From NCBI GenBank assembly GCA_036404255.1, contig DASWOP010000250.1, positions 76,410 to 140,409 on the forward strand: a stretch of 64,000 bases of DNA, given 5' to 3'. Made by a program: the position numbers and the translations under genes. Source of the stretch: JARLFX01 sp036404255. Its GTDB lineage: Bacteria; Acidobacteriota; Terriglobia; Terriglobales; Acidobacteriaceae. Position 1 is the first letter of the stretch, and each line of letters begins with the position of its first letter. The notes under the pieces were generated by a model. The model did not search any database and had not been told where the DNA came from. It saw only the letters and a program-made list of their open reading frames with translations. Positions 46,145 to 53,666 of the stretch are shown piece by piece.

Positions 46145-48061
46145 TCACTTTCCCGTCGCTACAGGGACTTCGCTGAGCTGCAATATGTTTAGAAGTGCAG
46201 TCAGTTGGCTGAAGTCCGGCACGAGTATCTGTGCTCCTGCGCGGATCAACCGTTTGCGTTTCGCCATGTTCCATCCAAACCTGCGCACTTCGTCGCTTGC
46301 TACGCCGATGCAGAGGCCTCCCCGCTTCTGTGTTTCCCTCATTTCAACCGGGCCGTCGCCGAAGGTGGCGAATTCATGTCCAGAAAGATTGTTTTCGCGA
46401 ATAATCCTCTCCAGCACGACCTTCTTTGCCTCGACCTTCACATCTCCGACAGCCCCGAAGATGCGGCCCTCAAAGAGGTGCGCGTAGCCCATGGCCTCAG
46501 TCTCGGCCCTCACATCTGCTTCGTCGGTACCGCTGGCCAAGTAGAGTTTGACGCTTCGGTCATGCAGCGACTGCAACAGCTGACCGGCATTCTTCACCTG
46601 AAAATCCACGGAGTCGAGTTCGCCGCAGGCTAACTTCTTGACACGCGTATCGATCATTTTGAGCAACGCTTTGTTGTAGATCGCTTTATAGCCATGCTCG
46701 TCCAGAATTTTGTCTTCCGGTACAAAGCCTGCCTGCCGCACCAGCTTCACCAGACCCTGCATTTGTACCAGCGTCTGGATTCCAGTCGTACGATCTATAA
46801 ACTCACGCGACATCTGAGCTACATGCTCATAGACGGTCTCGTCCACCGTATCGAAACGGTCGCCAAGAATTGCGCGCATCATCATCGGCTCCATGATCTG
46901 TTCCCAGCCTTCGCGCAGCACTGAAATGGTTCCGTCATGGTCGAAGATGCAGTGCTTGATCGCCAGGTCCGCGGGGATTTCCCCAATCACTTCGATATCA
47001 GTCCCTGGCAGCTTCTTTGCATGCCGTGGCGATTCGGCCAATTCTGCCTCGAAGATATAGTTCAGATCACTTGCGACGGCGCGTATCTCCTGCGGTGTTG
47101 CGGTACCCGTAGTATGCAGCTTACGCACAGTCACCGTTGCAACCACATTGGCGAGCTGCGCGGCGGTAATGGAGTCCTGTCCGCTTCCAAGCGCCGCCGC
47201 GATCGACGCAACCACTGCATCACCCGCCCCCACCGTATCGATCTGCTCGATGATCTGTAGACCATTGATCGTCGTGACTTTGCCCTGATCCGCAACCACG
47301 ATTCCATGTTCACCGCGCGTGAGGAATACCGCATTACCAGTCTTTGCGTTGATGCTGCGGGCAAAGTCCTGAGCCTTCGCCAGAGGAAGATGCCCCTCAA
47401 ATCTCTCCCCCAGAAAGACTCCAGCCTCCGCGGCATTCAGTTTGAGCACCGCAGGCCCGTAGCAGGAGGCATAGTGCCGCGCATCCACCACAAACTGGAC
47501 ATTTGGATTCTGCGCCATGACAGCATTAATCCGTTCAATCATTTTGGGATTGCTCAGCCCGCCCGGCACCTGCTGGTTCAGGATGACGATGTCGCTTGTT
47601 CGGGCTGCAGTCGCCAGGCTTGCGATCAACCGATCCTGAAGCTCTGCGGTCGTTTGATTGAATGCGCCAAAGTCAACGCGGTTCTCTTCCTCCTGGCCAC
47701 GCATCGGTTTGACATACACCATGGTCTGCCAGTCGGCGGCTACCTCAAATCCATCCAGATTGGCTCCTCGGGCCCGTAGCAGGTTCACCAGCTCGGCGCC
47801 AAATACATCCTGGCCAGCAACTCCAATTGCTCGCACTTCACCGACCCCAAGGTCAATCAGGTTGGCAACAACATTGCCGGCTCCGCCTAGCGAATAACGC
47901 TGCTCGCACACCCGGCGAAGCGGGAGCCCGGTTTCCACCGACGATTCCACCTCCCCGCTCTCCAGAAACCAGTACACGTCTAGACAGAAATCTCCGAAGA
48001 CGGAAGCCCGGACTCCAGGGATATTTCTAAGGGAAGATTCAATATTGAGGCTTATGGCCAT
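46145..48061 (-). CDS. Fused heptose-7-phosphate kinase (PfkB family) and HAD phosphatase
   Basis: The protein has 638 residues from the ATG at 48061. Residues 1-330 are a PfkB/ribokinase-family kinase close to HldA/RfaE1: GDFCLDVYW, SLGGAGNVVANL, and the catalytic DTVGAGDAVVAS. Residues 380-625 form a HAD hydrolase with motif I FDHDGTI, motif II ASGTDE and motif IV FGDGPVEM. The kinase makes heptose 1,7-bisphosphate, and the HAD domain may remove the 7-phosphate, the step normally done by GmhB, which has no other candidate here. The HAD domain is of a CbbY/PGP look rather than the GmhB subtype, so that role is inference. It is the first gene of the heptose operon and is divergent from a GntR-type regulator. 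Confidence 0.85.
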   Translation of the reverse strand: MAISLNIESSLRNIPGVRASVFGDFCLDVYWFLESGEVESSVETGLPLRRVCEQRYSLGGAGNVVANLIDLGVGEVRAIGVAGQDVFGAELVNLLRARGANLDGFEVAADWQTMVYVKPMRGQEEENRVDFGAFNQTTAELQDRLIASLATAARTSDIVILNQQVPGGLSNPKMIERINAVMAQNPNVQFVVDARHYASCYGPAVLKLNAAEAGVFLGERFEGHLPLAKAQDFARSINAKTGNAVFLTRGEHGIVVADQGKVTTINGLQIIEQIDTVGAGDAVVASIAAALGSGQDSITAAQLANVVATVTVRKLHTTGTATPQEIRAVASDLNYIFEAELAESPRHAKKLPGTDIEVIGEIPADLAIKHCIFDHDGTISVLREGWEQIMEPMMMRAILGDRFDTVDETVYEHVAQMSREFIDRTTGIQTLVQMQGLVKLVRQAGFVPEDKILDEHGYKAIYNKALLKMIDTRVKKLACGELDSVDFQVKNAGQLLQSLHDRSVKLYLASGTDEADVRAETEAMGYAHLFEGRIFGAVGDVKVEAKKVVLERIIRENNLSGHEFATFGDGPVEMRETQKRGGLCIGVASDEVRRFGWNMAKRKRLIRAGAQILVPDFSQLTALLNILQLSEVPVATGK

Positions 48062-48194
48062 TGCAATGCTCCAGTTGACAAGTTATTATTACAGGTATAG
48101 AAAATTACCAGCACATTATTGTCGGCAATGAGAAGATACCCCGCATTTAACGCAAAGTCTAGAAAGCATGCGCTAAAATCTGTATTAACAATTT

Positions 48195-49277
48195 ATGACT
48201 AAGCACCAGCAACTTTTCGAGGCTCTACAACACCAGATTCTGCAGGGGAAATATGCCCATAACCGGCGTTTGCCGAGCGAGAGTGAACTAGCCCTACGTT
48301 TTCATGTGTCGCGGCCAACCGCGGCCCGCGCTCTTAAGGATTTGCAGGCACTGGGCATCATTACGCGACGGGCCGGCTCTGGCAGCTTCCTCACGACTCC
48401 GGCACAACCAGTGCAAGCAGCGCGTAACAAAACATTCGGCCTATTAGTACCCGGGCTGGGAAAGACCGAGATACTCGATCCGATCTGCAACGAGATCACG
48501 AGGTTCGCGCAGTTGCTGGAATGTACAGTGCTGTGGGGCGATGCTGCACAACCCGTCGCAACCGGAGAAGATGCCCTTCATCTGTGTGAGCAATATATTC
48601 GGCGTGGCGTGGATGGAATTTTCTTTGCGCCGATGGAGACGGTACCCGACCGTGCGCTGTGGAATCAGCGGATAGCGGACGCACTGGTCAGCGCCGGAAT
48701 TCCCATGGTGCTGCTTGACCGCGATCTGCGGGAGTTTCCTGCGCGCAGCAATTTCGATTTGATCGGCATCGACAACTTTCGCGCTGCCGTTATCGTAACC
48801 CAGCATCTTCTGGAAGCCGGCTGCTGTCGCTTGTGTTTTCTGGCTCGACCAGAATATCCCTCCACCACGGACCTTAGGCTTGCAGGTTGCCGTGAAGCAG
48901 CGAATCGCGATGGCAACGGCGCTACAGTCGTTGCACGATTCATCAATCCCGATAATAGAAGCGAACTACAGACGATGCTGCAGGAATACCAGCCTGATGG
49001 AATTCTGTGCGCCAACGATCAGACGGCCGCACTCCTGCTCCGTTCGCTGAATGATTTGGGCGTACGTACGCCATCTACTGTTCGTGTGGCGGGATTTGAC
49101 GATGTCCAGTATGCGACGCTGCTGGCGGTTCCACTGACTACCATCCGCCAGCCCTGCCGCGAGATTGCGCGCGCTGCAACGTTGGCGCTGCTGGAGCGCA
49201 CCAATGATCGAAGTATTCCAGCTCGTGAGATTCTGCTTCCTTTTGAACTGATCATTCGGCAATCCAGTGGCAGCTAG
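48195..49277 (+). CDS. GntR-type regulator with LacI-like sugar-binding domain
   Basis: The protein has 360 residues from the ATG at 48195. Residues 5-70 are a GntR winged helix (GKYAHNRRLPSESELALRF, then VSRPTAARALKDL). Residues 80-355 are a periplasmic-binding-protein-like effector domain (TFGLLVPGLGKTEI, GVDGIFFAPME, IPMVLLDRDL, GILCANDQTAALLL, VAGFDDVQYATLL). This architecture is that of AraR-type sugar-responsive repressors. It is divergent from the heptose operon, and near the FucP-like transporter, either of which it may control. A possible -10 TAAAAT lies at about 48173-48178. Confidence 0.88.
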   Translation: MTKHQQLFEALQHQILQGKYAHNRRLPSESELALRFHVSRPTAARALKDLQALGIITRRAGSGSFLTTPAQPVQAARNKTFGLLVPGLGKTEILDPICNEITRFAQLLECTVLWGDAAQPVATGEDALHLCEQYIRRGVDGIFFAPMETVPDRALWNQRIADALVSAGIPMVLLDRDLREFPARSNFDLIGIDNFRAAVIVTQHLLEAGCCRLCFLARPEYPSTTDLRLAGCREAANRDGNGATVVARFINPDNRSELQTMLQEYQPDGILCANDQTAALLLRSLNDLGVRTPSTVRVAGFDDVQYATLLAVPLTTIRQPCREIARAATLALLERTNDRSIPAREILLPFELIIRQSSGS

Positions 49278-49284
49278 CAGCTCT

Positions 49285-50106
49285 CTAGCGAAAGACAATC
49301 TGGTTTCCATCCGGATCGTCGACCAGTAGACTGTCGCCTTCTCGCCGGTATGAAATGCCCCGCGCGCGTAGAACAGCAGATGCAACTGCAGTATCCGCGG
49401 CCAGAGTAACACGCGCTTTGAAACCAAGTGCGGCAGCAGGAACCATCTCCAGCGTTTGGCCGGCAGCTCCAGGAATGGAAAGCAGCGTATGGCCCGCAGC
49501 ACCTGATTGGATGAAGCTGGCTTTATCAATATAAAAAGTAGCCGCCCCAATCGGATCATTGACCGCAACGGCAACCGAGATCATGCGCAAGGCGATGCGT
49601 TTCTCACCCAGATGCTGGCCCACATCACGGGAATGCAGGGAGCCATGCATATACTGGGTGTATTCCATATTCTGTAGACCAGTTGGCGATAGAGGACCCA
49701 GCATGCTGAAGAGCAGGTTACCCGCCCCTGCCGTCTTGACCGGCGTCGGAGTCAGGCCTTTGGCCACGTAGTAATCATGCGCCGATTGCAGGTTCCTGCC
49801 TTCAAAGCAAAGATGCAGGAAACCAACCTGACTATCCTTCGGTGTGGCAGGATATAGCTCAATGAACTGGTGGTCATTGAGCTTGATGAATGCCTCATAG
49901 ACGGCGCCATCACGGGAAAGCGCGAAGGCACGAACAAAACCAAGCTTCTCATAGAAAGCGGTAGAGACGCTGAGATCGTGAACGCGGATGGCAACATGCG
50001 CAATTCCCGCCAGCTCGGGAGAGGGGATAGTTGCCGGTGGCTGCGCGAGCAAAATTGACGTGCAGCAGGCTAGAGTCATACTCAACGCGAAAGATTTCAT
50101 CTTCAT
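49285..50106 (-). CDS. Secreted VOC-family (glyoxalase-fold) protein
   Basis: The protein has 273 residues from the ATG at 50106. The signal peptide ends near SILLAQPPA. Two VOC modules are present: GIAHVAIRVHDLSVSTAFYEK with FIELYPAT in the first, and ISVAVAVNDPIGAATFYIDK with TLEMVPA and LLVDDPDGNQIVF in the second. The fold uses a metal bound by His and Glu in each half. The exact reaction is not deducible. It lies 14 nt after the FucP-like transporter stop and is probably co-transcribed. Exported VOC proteins of unknown function are frequent near sugar genes in this phylum. Confidence 0.75.
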   Translation of the reverse strand: MKMKSFALSMTLACCTSILLAQPPATIPSPELAGIAHVAIRVHDLSVSTAFYEKLGFVRAFALSRDGAVYEAFIKLNDHQFIELYPATPKDSQVGFLHLCFEGRNLQSAHDYYVAKGLTPTPVKTAGAGNLLFSMLGPLSPTGLQNMEYTQYMHGSLHSRDVGQHLGEKRIALRMISVAVAVNDPIGAATFYIDKASFIQSGAAGHTLLSIPGAAGQTLEMVPAAALGFKARVTLAADTAVASAVLRARGISYRREGDSLLVDDPDGNQIVFR

Positions 50107-50120
50107 CCCTGCACCATCGA

Positions 50121-51443
50121 TCAGTTTGCCACGCGTCGCATGTCATAGTTTTTCATGTAGCGCGCGAAGCCGGCAACAAATAGCATACCCAGTAGTGGAA
50201 CGATGAACGCGTGAGCGGTGCTGTGGATCTTCTCTGCAAGCAAACCCATGAGCGGGGTAAACACGGCGCCACCGACGATCGCCATCACGATGAACGAGCC
50301 GCCGATGTTGGTGTTCGGTCCCAGATCCTTCAATCCCATGGCGAAGATCGTAGGGAACATCAGCGACAGGAAAAAACTTGTCAGCAGAAGAGCGATGAGG
50401 CCGGCCCAACTCGGATGGAGCAGAGCAAAAAGAATGAGGCAAGCATTGGTCACGCCGTAAATCGTCATGATGTTGCTCGGCGAGAAGCGATGCATGAGAC
50501 CAGTGGAAGCGAAGCGGCCAATACCGAAGACCACGAGTACGCACGCCAGCAGAACACCGGCGAGTTTGTCAGTAGTATGCGCATACTCGCGAGCATATTG
50601 GATGAAATAGCTCCACAGGCATACTTGGGCGCCGCACTGGACAAACTGCGCCAGCACAGCGAGAAGGAAGTGGCGTTGATGCAATAAATCCCGCCAGTTC
50701 CCGCTGACTTCCGCCTTGTGCTCCCGCTCCTGCAGGAAGCTTGGGAACTTCGTGAGGCCGATCATCAATGCCCAGATGAGCGCAAAACAGCCAATCACCA
50801 AATATGGTGTGACGACACGGAGAGTCTCCGCATGCATATAAGCCACATAGGTTCCGTTTGCCTGCTTAGCGGCGATCTGCGCTGGTGAAAGCTCTACACC
50901 GGAGAAGATGAAGGCGGTTCCCAGCAGAATGCCGGTGATGCACCCCAGCGGGTTGAACGCCTGTGAGAGATTGAGCCTGCGCTCTGCTGTCTGAGACGGA
51001 CCGAGTTGAGCAATGAATGGGTTGGAGGCTGTCTCCAGAAAAGCGAGTCCACTCGCCACGACAAACAATGCAGCAAGGAAGAAGCCGTATTTGCCTTCAT
51101 TAGCCGCAGGCAGAAATAGGAAGCATCCGGTTGCGAACAGGCAGAGCCCGGTAATGAAGCCGTACTTGTAGCCACGCCGCTTCATCAACAGTCCAGCCGG
51201 AAGCGCGAGCAGAAAATAGCCCATGTAGAAAGCTGATTGTACGAGGCCTGCCTCAAACCGGCTGATGGCAAATGACTTCATAAACTGCCGGATGAGCACA
51301 TCGTTCATGCTGTTGGGAATGCCCCAGAGAAAGAACAGGCTGGTGACCAGAGCGAACGGACGACCCACGCCGGGGGGCAGAAGCGGAGTGGGCTCAGAGG
51401 ATGTGCCTTCCATTGTATTGCTCAACTGACTGATCGCGGCCAT
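50121..51443 (-). CDS. MFS sugar:H+ symporter, FucP-like
   Basis: The protein has 440 residues from the ATG at 51443, with GAGG 6 nt upstream; a GTG 12 nt earlier is also in frame. Twelve hydrophobic segments are visible. The family signature FFLWGIPNSMNDVLIRQF in TM1 and SAFYMGYFLLALPAG in TM2 are those of the FucP group of fucose, galactose or glucose proton symporters. It likely imports a monosaccharide freed by the nearby enzymes. The upstream region (51555-51628) shares a promoter element with the giant NHL/Ig gene at 7571. Confidence 0.88.
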   Translation of the reverse strand: MAAISQLSNTMEGTSSEPTPLLPPGVGRPFALVTSLFFLWGIPNSMNDVLIRQFMKSFAISRFEAGLVQSAFYMGYFLLALPAGLLMKRRGYKYGFITGLCLFATGCFLFLPAANEGKYGFFLAALFVVASGLAFLETASNPFIAQLGPSQTAERRLNLSQAFNPLGCITGILLGTAFIFSGVELSPAQIAAKQANGTYVAYMHAETLRVVTPYLVIGCFALIWALMIGLTKFPSFLQEREHKAEVSGNWRDLLHQRHFLLAVLAQFVQCGAQVCLWSYFIQYAREYAHTTDKLAGVLLACVLVVFGIGRFASTGLMHRFSPSNIMTIYGVTNACLILFALLHPSWAGLIALLLTSFFLSLMFPTIFAMGLKDLGPNTNIGGSFIVMAIVGGAVFTPLMGLLAEKIHSTAHAFIVPLLGMLFVAGFARYMKNYDMRRVAN

Positions 51444-51554
51444 TCCTATCCTCACATAACAGAGGTGTCATCATGGCGACCAGGATTACAATCCTCTGAG
51501 CATCCATGCGAGCATTCATGTTTTTACGCGGTGGGGCAAAACCGGTATATTCAC

Positions 51555-51628
51555 ACGTCGTGAACGATAGTGGTTTGCGGCAAAGATAGGCAATAACCAT
51601 CCCGGTCGAAGTTATGCATTTTCCGACC
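51555..51628 (-). promoter_or_regulatory. Conserved promoter element, copy 2 (upstream of FucP-like gene)
   Basis: Gapless match to 7626-7699 (57/74 identical). On the minus strand, GGTCGGAAA-9 nt-TTCGACC is followed by TTATTG, an 18-nt spacer and CACTAT, about 120 nt before the ATG at 51443. The outer arms GGTCG and CGACC are perfectly complementary here. Confidence 0.6.
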
Positions 51629-52056
51629 AACCTTAGCAGGTGGAGTGATCTGGAGGCATGCCTCAGCTGAGGAGAGACCAGGTCAAACATTTTTTGCGTC
51701 GTCAACCTTGTCCGGTGTGAGCAGTAGACTCGTTGCTGAATTATCCGTCACTTCCAATTGAGCGTTCGTAATAGACGAGGCAGTGAAGGAAGCGGACATG
51801 CTCTCACATGGATGTGAGTTAGTTGGAAACGCCCTGCGCTCCCATCTGAGCCGGAGACTGTAGAAGCTCTGGCTTTCTTCAGCATCGTCACATTCGGATG
51901 ATAGGCTCCGCTGGGCACAAAAATACTGCAGTGCTGGGTCGCTAGACAAATAGCATCGTAGCTCCAGCCTACGAGAGATTGTAAGAACGATGACGACTGA
52001 CTCGTGCAATTTCTGGCTCTTATTGGAGCAAGCCCGCCGGGTGGGAGGGCAAAGCG

Positions 52057-52079
52057 CTCCTGCTGCGATTGCAGGAGCA
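52057..52079. other. Perfect 8-bp stem-loop
   Basis: GCTCCTGC and GCAGGAGC flank a 7-nt loop. No T-run follows on either strand, so it is not a standard terminator. It lies near the presumed left end of the island. Confidence 0.4.
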
Positions 52080-52111
52080 ACGCCCGGGGTGGGAAGGGCG
52101 GGCGCAAAAAT

Positions 52112-52137
52112 GGGGCCTGCATATTTTCGCAGACCCC
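52112..52137 (-). terminator. Rho-independent terminator of the ArdC remnant
   Basis: GGGGCCTGC and GCAGACCCC form a 9-bp stem with one mismatch and an 8-nt loop. On the minus strand it is followed by TTTTT (plus-strand AAAAA at 52106-52110) and lies 15 nt past the stop of the ArdC-like frame at 52152. Confidence 0.6.
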
Positions 52138-52151
52138 AAAGTGATTCGGTT

Positions 52152-52440
52152 TCAGCTTAGGCTGTCGCCCACGTCGCCGCTGATCTCGCGCAGTTCAGGA
52201 AGCTCCGGCCCGTCGGTCTGCGAGACATCGAAGACCACGGCGGAACGGAAGCCAACCAAGACAGCACGATTCTGCTTGGTGATGTCCTTCTCAGCCTCTT
52301 CCTTCGGCTTGCGCTTGATGCCGATGATGGGGGCAAGGATGCGGATGCCCTTCTCGCCCTTCTTCACGCGGCGGCCCAGCTGGTTCCACGCATACAGGAA
52401 CAGGCCCGCTGAGGTAGGTGGCGGAGGACGGCCATCGCCG
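52152..52440 (-). pseudogene. ArdC-like antirestriction protein remnant
   Basis: The minus-strand frame contains LGRRVKKGEKGIRILAPI, then AVLVGFRSAVVFDVSQTDG and PELPELREI, which is the middle of the ArdC N-terminal ssDNA-binding domain (DUF1738-like: QxxxLGxxVRKGEKG...VFDVxQTxG). The usual N-terminal part and the C-terminal metallopeptidase region are absent, and the frame upstream of about 52440 has no similarity I recognise. ArdC proteins come from plasmids and integrative elements, so this marks the mobile origin of the DNA. A short functional fragment cannot be excluded. Confidence 0.6.
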
Positions 52441-52502
52441 GCCGCAGACAGGAGGAGCCTCCTCCCTCGGAAATTATTTTTTACGATCTTTACTGAATTC
52501 GC

Positions 52503-52531
52503 TTGACACGCACTTAATCGTCGTAGACTAT
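52503..52531 (+). promoter_or_regulatory. Predicted promoter of the ubiquitination-like operon
   Basis: A perfect -35 TTGACA (52503-52508) is separated by 17 nt from GACTAT (52526-52531), a weak -10. Transcription would start about 30 nt before the 57-residue modifier gene. Confidence 0.5.
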
Positions 52532-52549
52532 GCAATTACTATAGTTGCA
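52531..52549. promoter_or_regulatory. Inverted repeat at the predicted start of the Ubl operon
   Basis: TGCAA and TTGCA are separated by 9 nt and overlap the end of the -10 and the likely start site. A repressor site is possible. The Phd-like domain in the third gene is one candidate for binding it. Confidence 0.35.
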
Positions 52550-52567
52550 CAGTACAGGGAGGACTCG

Positions 52568-52741
52568 ATGGACAAGAAGCTAACAATTAACGAGTTGGAG
52601 CGCCTGCTCAATACCGAGGAAGACACTCCGATCCAGATTCTCCCCAATGGAGAGATTCGGGCCGAGGGTCAGACAAGCACGTCAAACCTCGGGGGCAAGA
52701 AGCCTCTAACGATGCGCGAGAACCTGGGCGGGGAATACTGA
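52568..52741 (+). CDS. 57-residue candidate ubiquitin-like modifier ending LGGEY
   Basis: The ATG at 52568 has GGAGG 5 nt upstream, a strong start. The protein has 57 residues: a short helix (LTINELERLLN), an acidic turn, a strand-turn-strand (PIQILPNGEIRAEG) and a polar tail ending RENLGGEY. It is too short for a complete beta-grasp. The position, first in an operon with E2, E1 and JAMM genes 6 nt away, is where a modifier gene would sit. Removal of the last two residues would leave a classic di-glycine end (NLGG), and the JAMM protease downstream is a candidate for that. Function is inference; alternatives are a small scaffold or regulator. It also resembles Pup in size and GGE end, but no Pup ligase is seen. 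Confidence 0.6.
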   Translation: MDKKLTINELERLLNTEEDTPIQILPNGEIRAEGQTSTSNLGGKKPLTMRENLGGEY

Positions 52742-52747
52742 GGCGCT

Positions 52748-53122
52748 ATGGATATCTACCGCATACAACGAGAGTTTGCCGAGGCCCAGAAGACCTTCGC
52801 TTCCCTTCAACTTCACCCCACGACAGACGGCAAGGTATATGCGAAAACTGCATTGCAGGCCGTCAAAGGGACCTACGTCCTTTCAATCAAGTTTCCAGAG
52901 AACTATCCGAACGAGATGCCAAGGGTATACGTCGATGCACCCGTTATCACTACGGCACCACATCGGTATAACGCCGGAAACATCTGCTACATGCACCCAA
53001 CGATGTGGAACCCCGGCATCCATCACCTTGCTTTCGTGATCGGACGCGCGGCGAAGTGGCTGAATAAGTACGAAATTTGGCGCGAGCGCGGAGCTTGGCC
53101 CGGCGCGGAAATCAAACACTGA
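52748..53122 (+). CDS. E2-like ubiquitin-conjugating-fold protein with candidate catalytic Cys80
   Basis: The protein has 124 residues from the ATG at 52748, 6 nt after the modifier stop with GAGG before it. The UBC core is visible: VLSIKFPENYPNEMPRVYV is the E2 beta-sheet with the YP..P motif, then HRYNAGNICYMHP and W.P, with Cys80 in the place of the E2 active-site cysteine, and a C-terminal helix AAKWLNKYEIWRERGAWPG. This HRY-G-x-C...W...W...E.W...G.WPG pattern is typical of prokaryotic E2-like families found with E1 and JAB genes. It would accept the modifier from E1 and pass it to a target. There is no separate E3 gene. Confidence 0.78.
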   Translation: MDIYRIQREFAEAQKTFASLQLHPTTDGKVYAKTALQAVKGTYVLSIKFPENYPNEMPRVYVDAPVITTAPHRYNAGNICYMHPTMWNPGIHHLAFVIGRAAKWLNKYEIWRERGAWPGAEIKH

Positions 53123-53133
53123 CAGAGGCTACC

Positions 53134-53652
53134 TTGAAGATCGATTTCAAGACATTACCGATGATGGAATTGCGGAGCTCTCCCGGTGAAGTACTGGACC
53201 GTGTAGCGAGGGACGGTGAAGTGTTCGTCGTTGAGCGAAACGGTCAGCCGAAAGCTTGCCTCGTCCCCGTCTCCTTTTTGTTGCCAGACATTTCTCCCGA
53301 CCGCATCAACGAGGAGCTGACTAATCTCGGCGAGAAGAACGAGAATTTCAAGCTCACGATCAATGATCAAAAGGAGTTAGAGATTAACTTCCACGAGGTT
53401 GCTGCTGGCGAGAGTCTCGTCATGAGTATTGTCCTGCCTCACGGCTATCCAGATTCGGCGCCGCGCTTGTACGCCGCTCCAGTTCCGGCTGAGACACCGC
53501 ATCGGTGGCCTGACGGCTCCCTATCAGTATTCGGCGCGACGGCAACGTGGAATGCAAAACGGAATGATGTGGTTTACGCCCTTGGTTTCGCAAGACTTTG
53601 GCTCAAGCAATACGCCAAATGGCGGAGGACCGGGGAATGGAATGGAAATTGA
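53134..53652 (+). CDS. Phd-type antitoxin domain fused to an E2-like domain with Ser at the Cys position
   Basis: The TTG at 53134 is preferred: AGAGG lies 5 nt before it and it begins 11 nt after the E2 stop. An in-frame start at 53077 would overlap the E2 gene. The protein has 172 residues. Residues 10-50 (MELRSSPGEVLDRVARDGE, VFVVERNGQPKACLVPVSF) fit the Phd/YefM antitoxin N-terminal fold. Residues 70-172 repeat the E2 pattern of the previous gene: LPHGYPDSAPRLY, HRWPDGSLSVF, WLKQYAKWRRTGEW. Aligning GNIC with GSLS puts Ser131 where Cys80 is. It may be a pseudo-E2 adaptor or a serine-dependent enzyme. The Phd-E2 fusion is unusual in my experience. Confidence 0.7.
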   Translation: MKIDFKTLPMMELRSSPGEVLDRVARDGEVFVVERNGQPKACLVPVSFLLPDISPDRINEELTNLGEKNENFKLTINDQKELEINFHEVAAGESLVMSIVLPHGYPDSAPRLYAAPVPAETPHRWPDGSLSVFGATATWNAKRNDVVYALGFARLWLKQYAKWRRTGEWNGN

Positions 53653-53666
53653 TGAGCGGAGGCTCC

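Larger units (their letters stand above)
51444..52111. other. Intergenic region holding promoter copy 2 and hairpins
   Basis: About 670 nt lie between the FucP-like gene and the island remnant. It holds the conserved promoter element (51555-51628) and a perfect 8-bp hairpin (52057-52079). Short frames at 51683-52122 have no recognisable domain. The left end of the island may fall here, but no copy of the tRNA-Gln 3' end was seen. Confidence 0.45.

Noticed and set aside
52152..52535. Intact ArdC gene
   Set aside because: Only the middle of the N-terminal domain is recognisable, and the metallopeptidase part is missing.
52418..52567. N-terminal extension of the modifier gene
   Set aside because: The extension runs over the predicted promoter and is low in coding character. 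The ATG at 52568 has a strong GGAGG.
52568..52741. Pup (prokaryotic ubiquitin-like protein) identification
   Set aside because: Length and a GGE-like end are similar, but the last residue is Tyr, there is no PafA or Dop gene, and the neighbours are E1/E2/JAMM genes.
53077..53133. Longer start for the Phd-E2 fusion
   Set aside because: It overlaps the upstream E2 gene by 46 nt, lacks a ribosome site and is not part of the Phd fold. The TTG at 53134 has AGAGG at the right distance.
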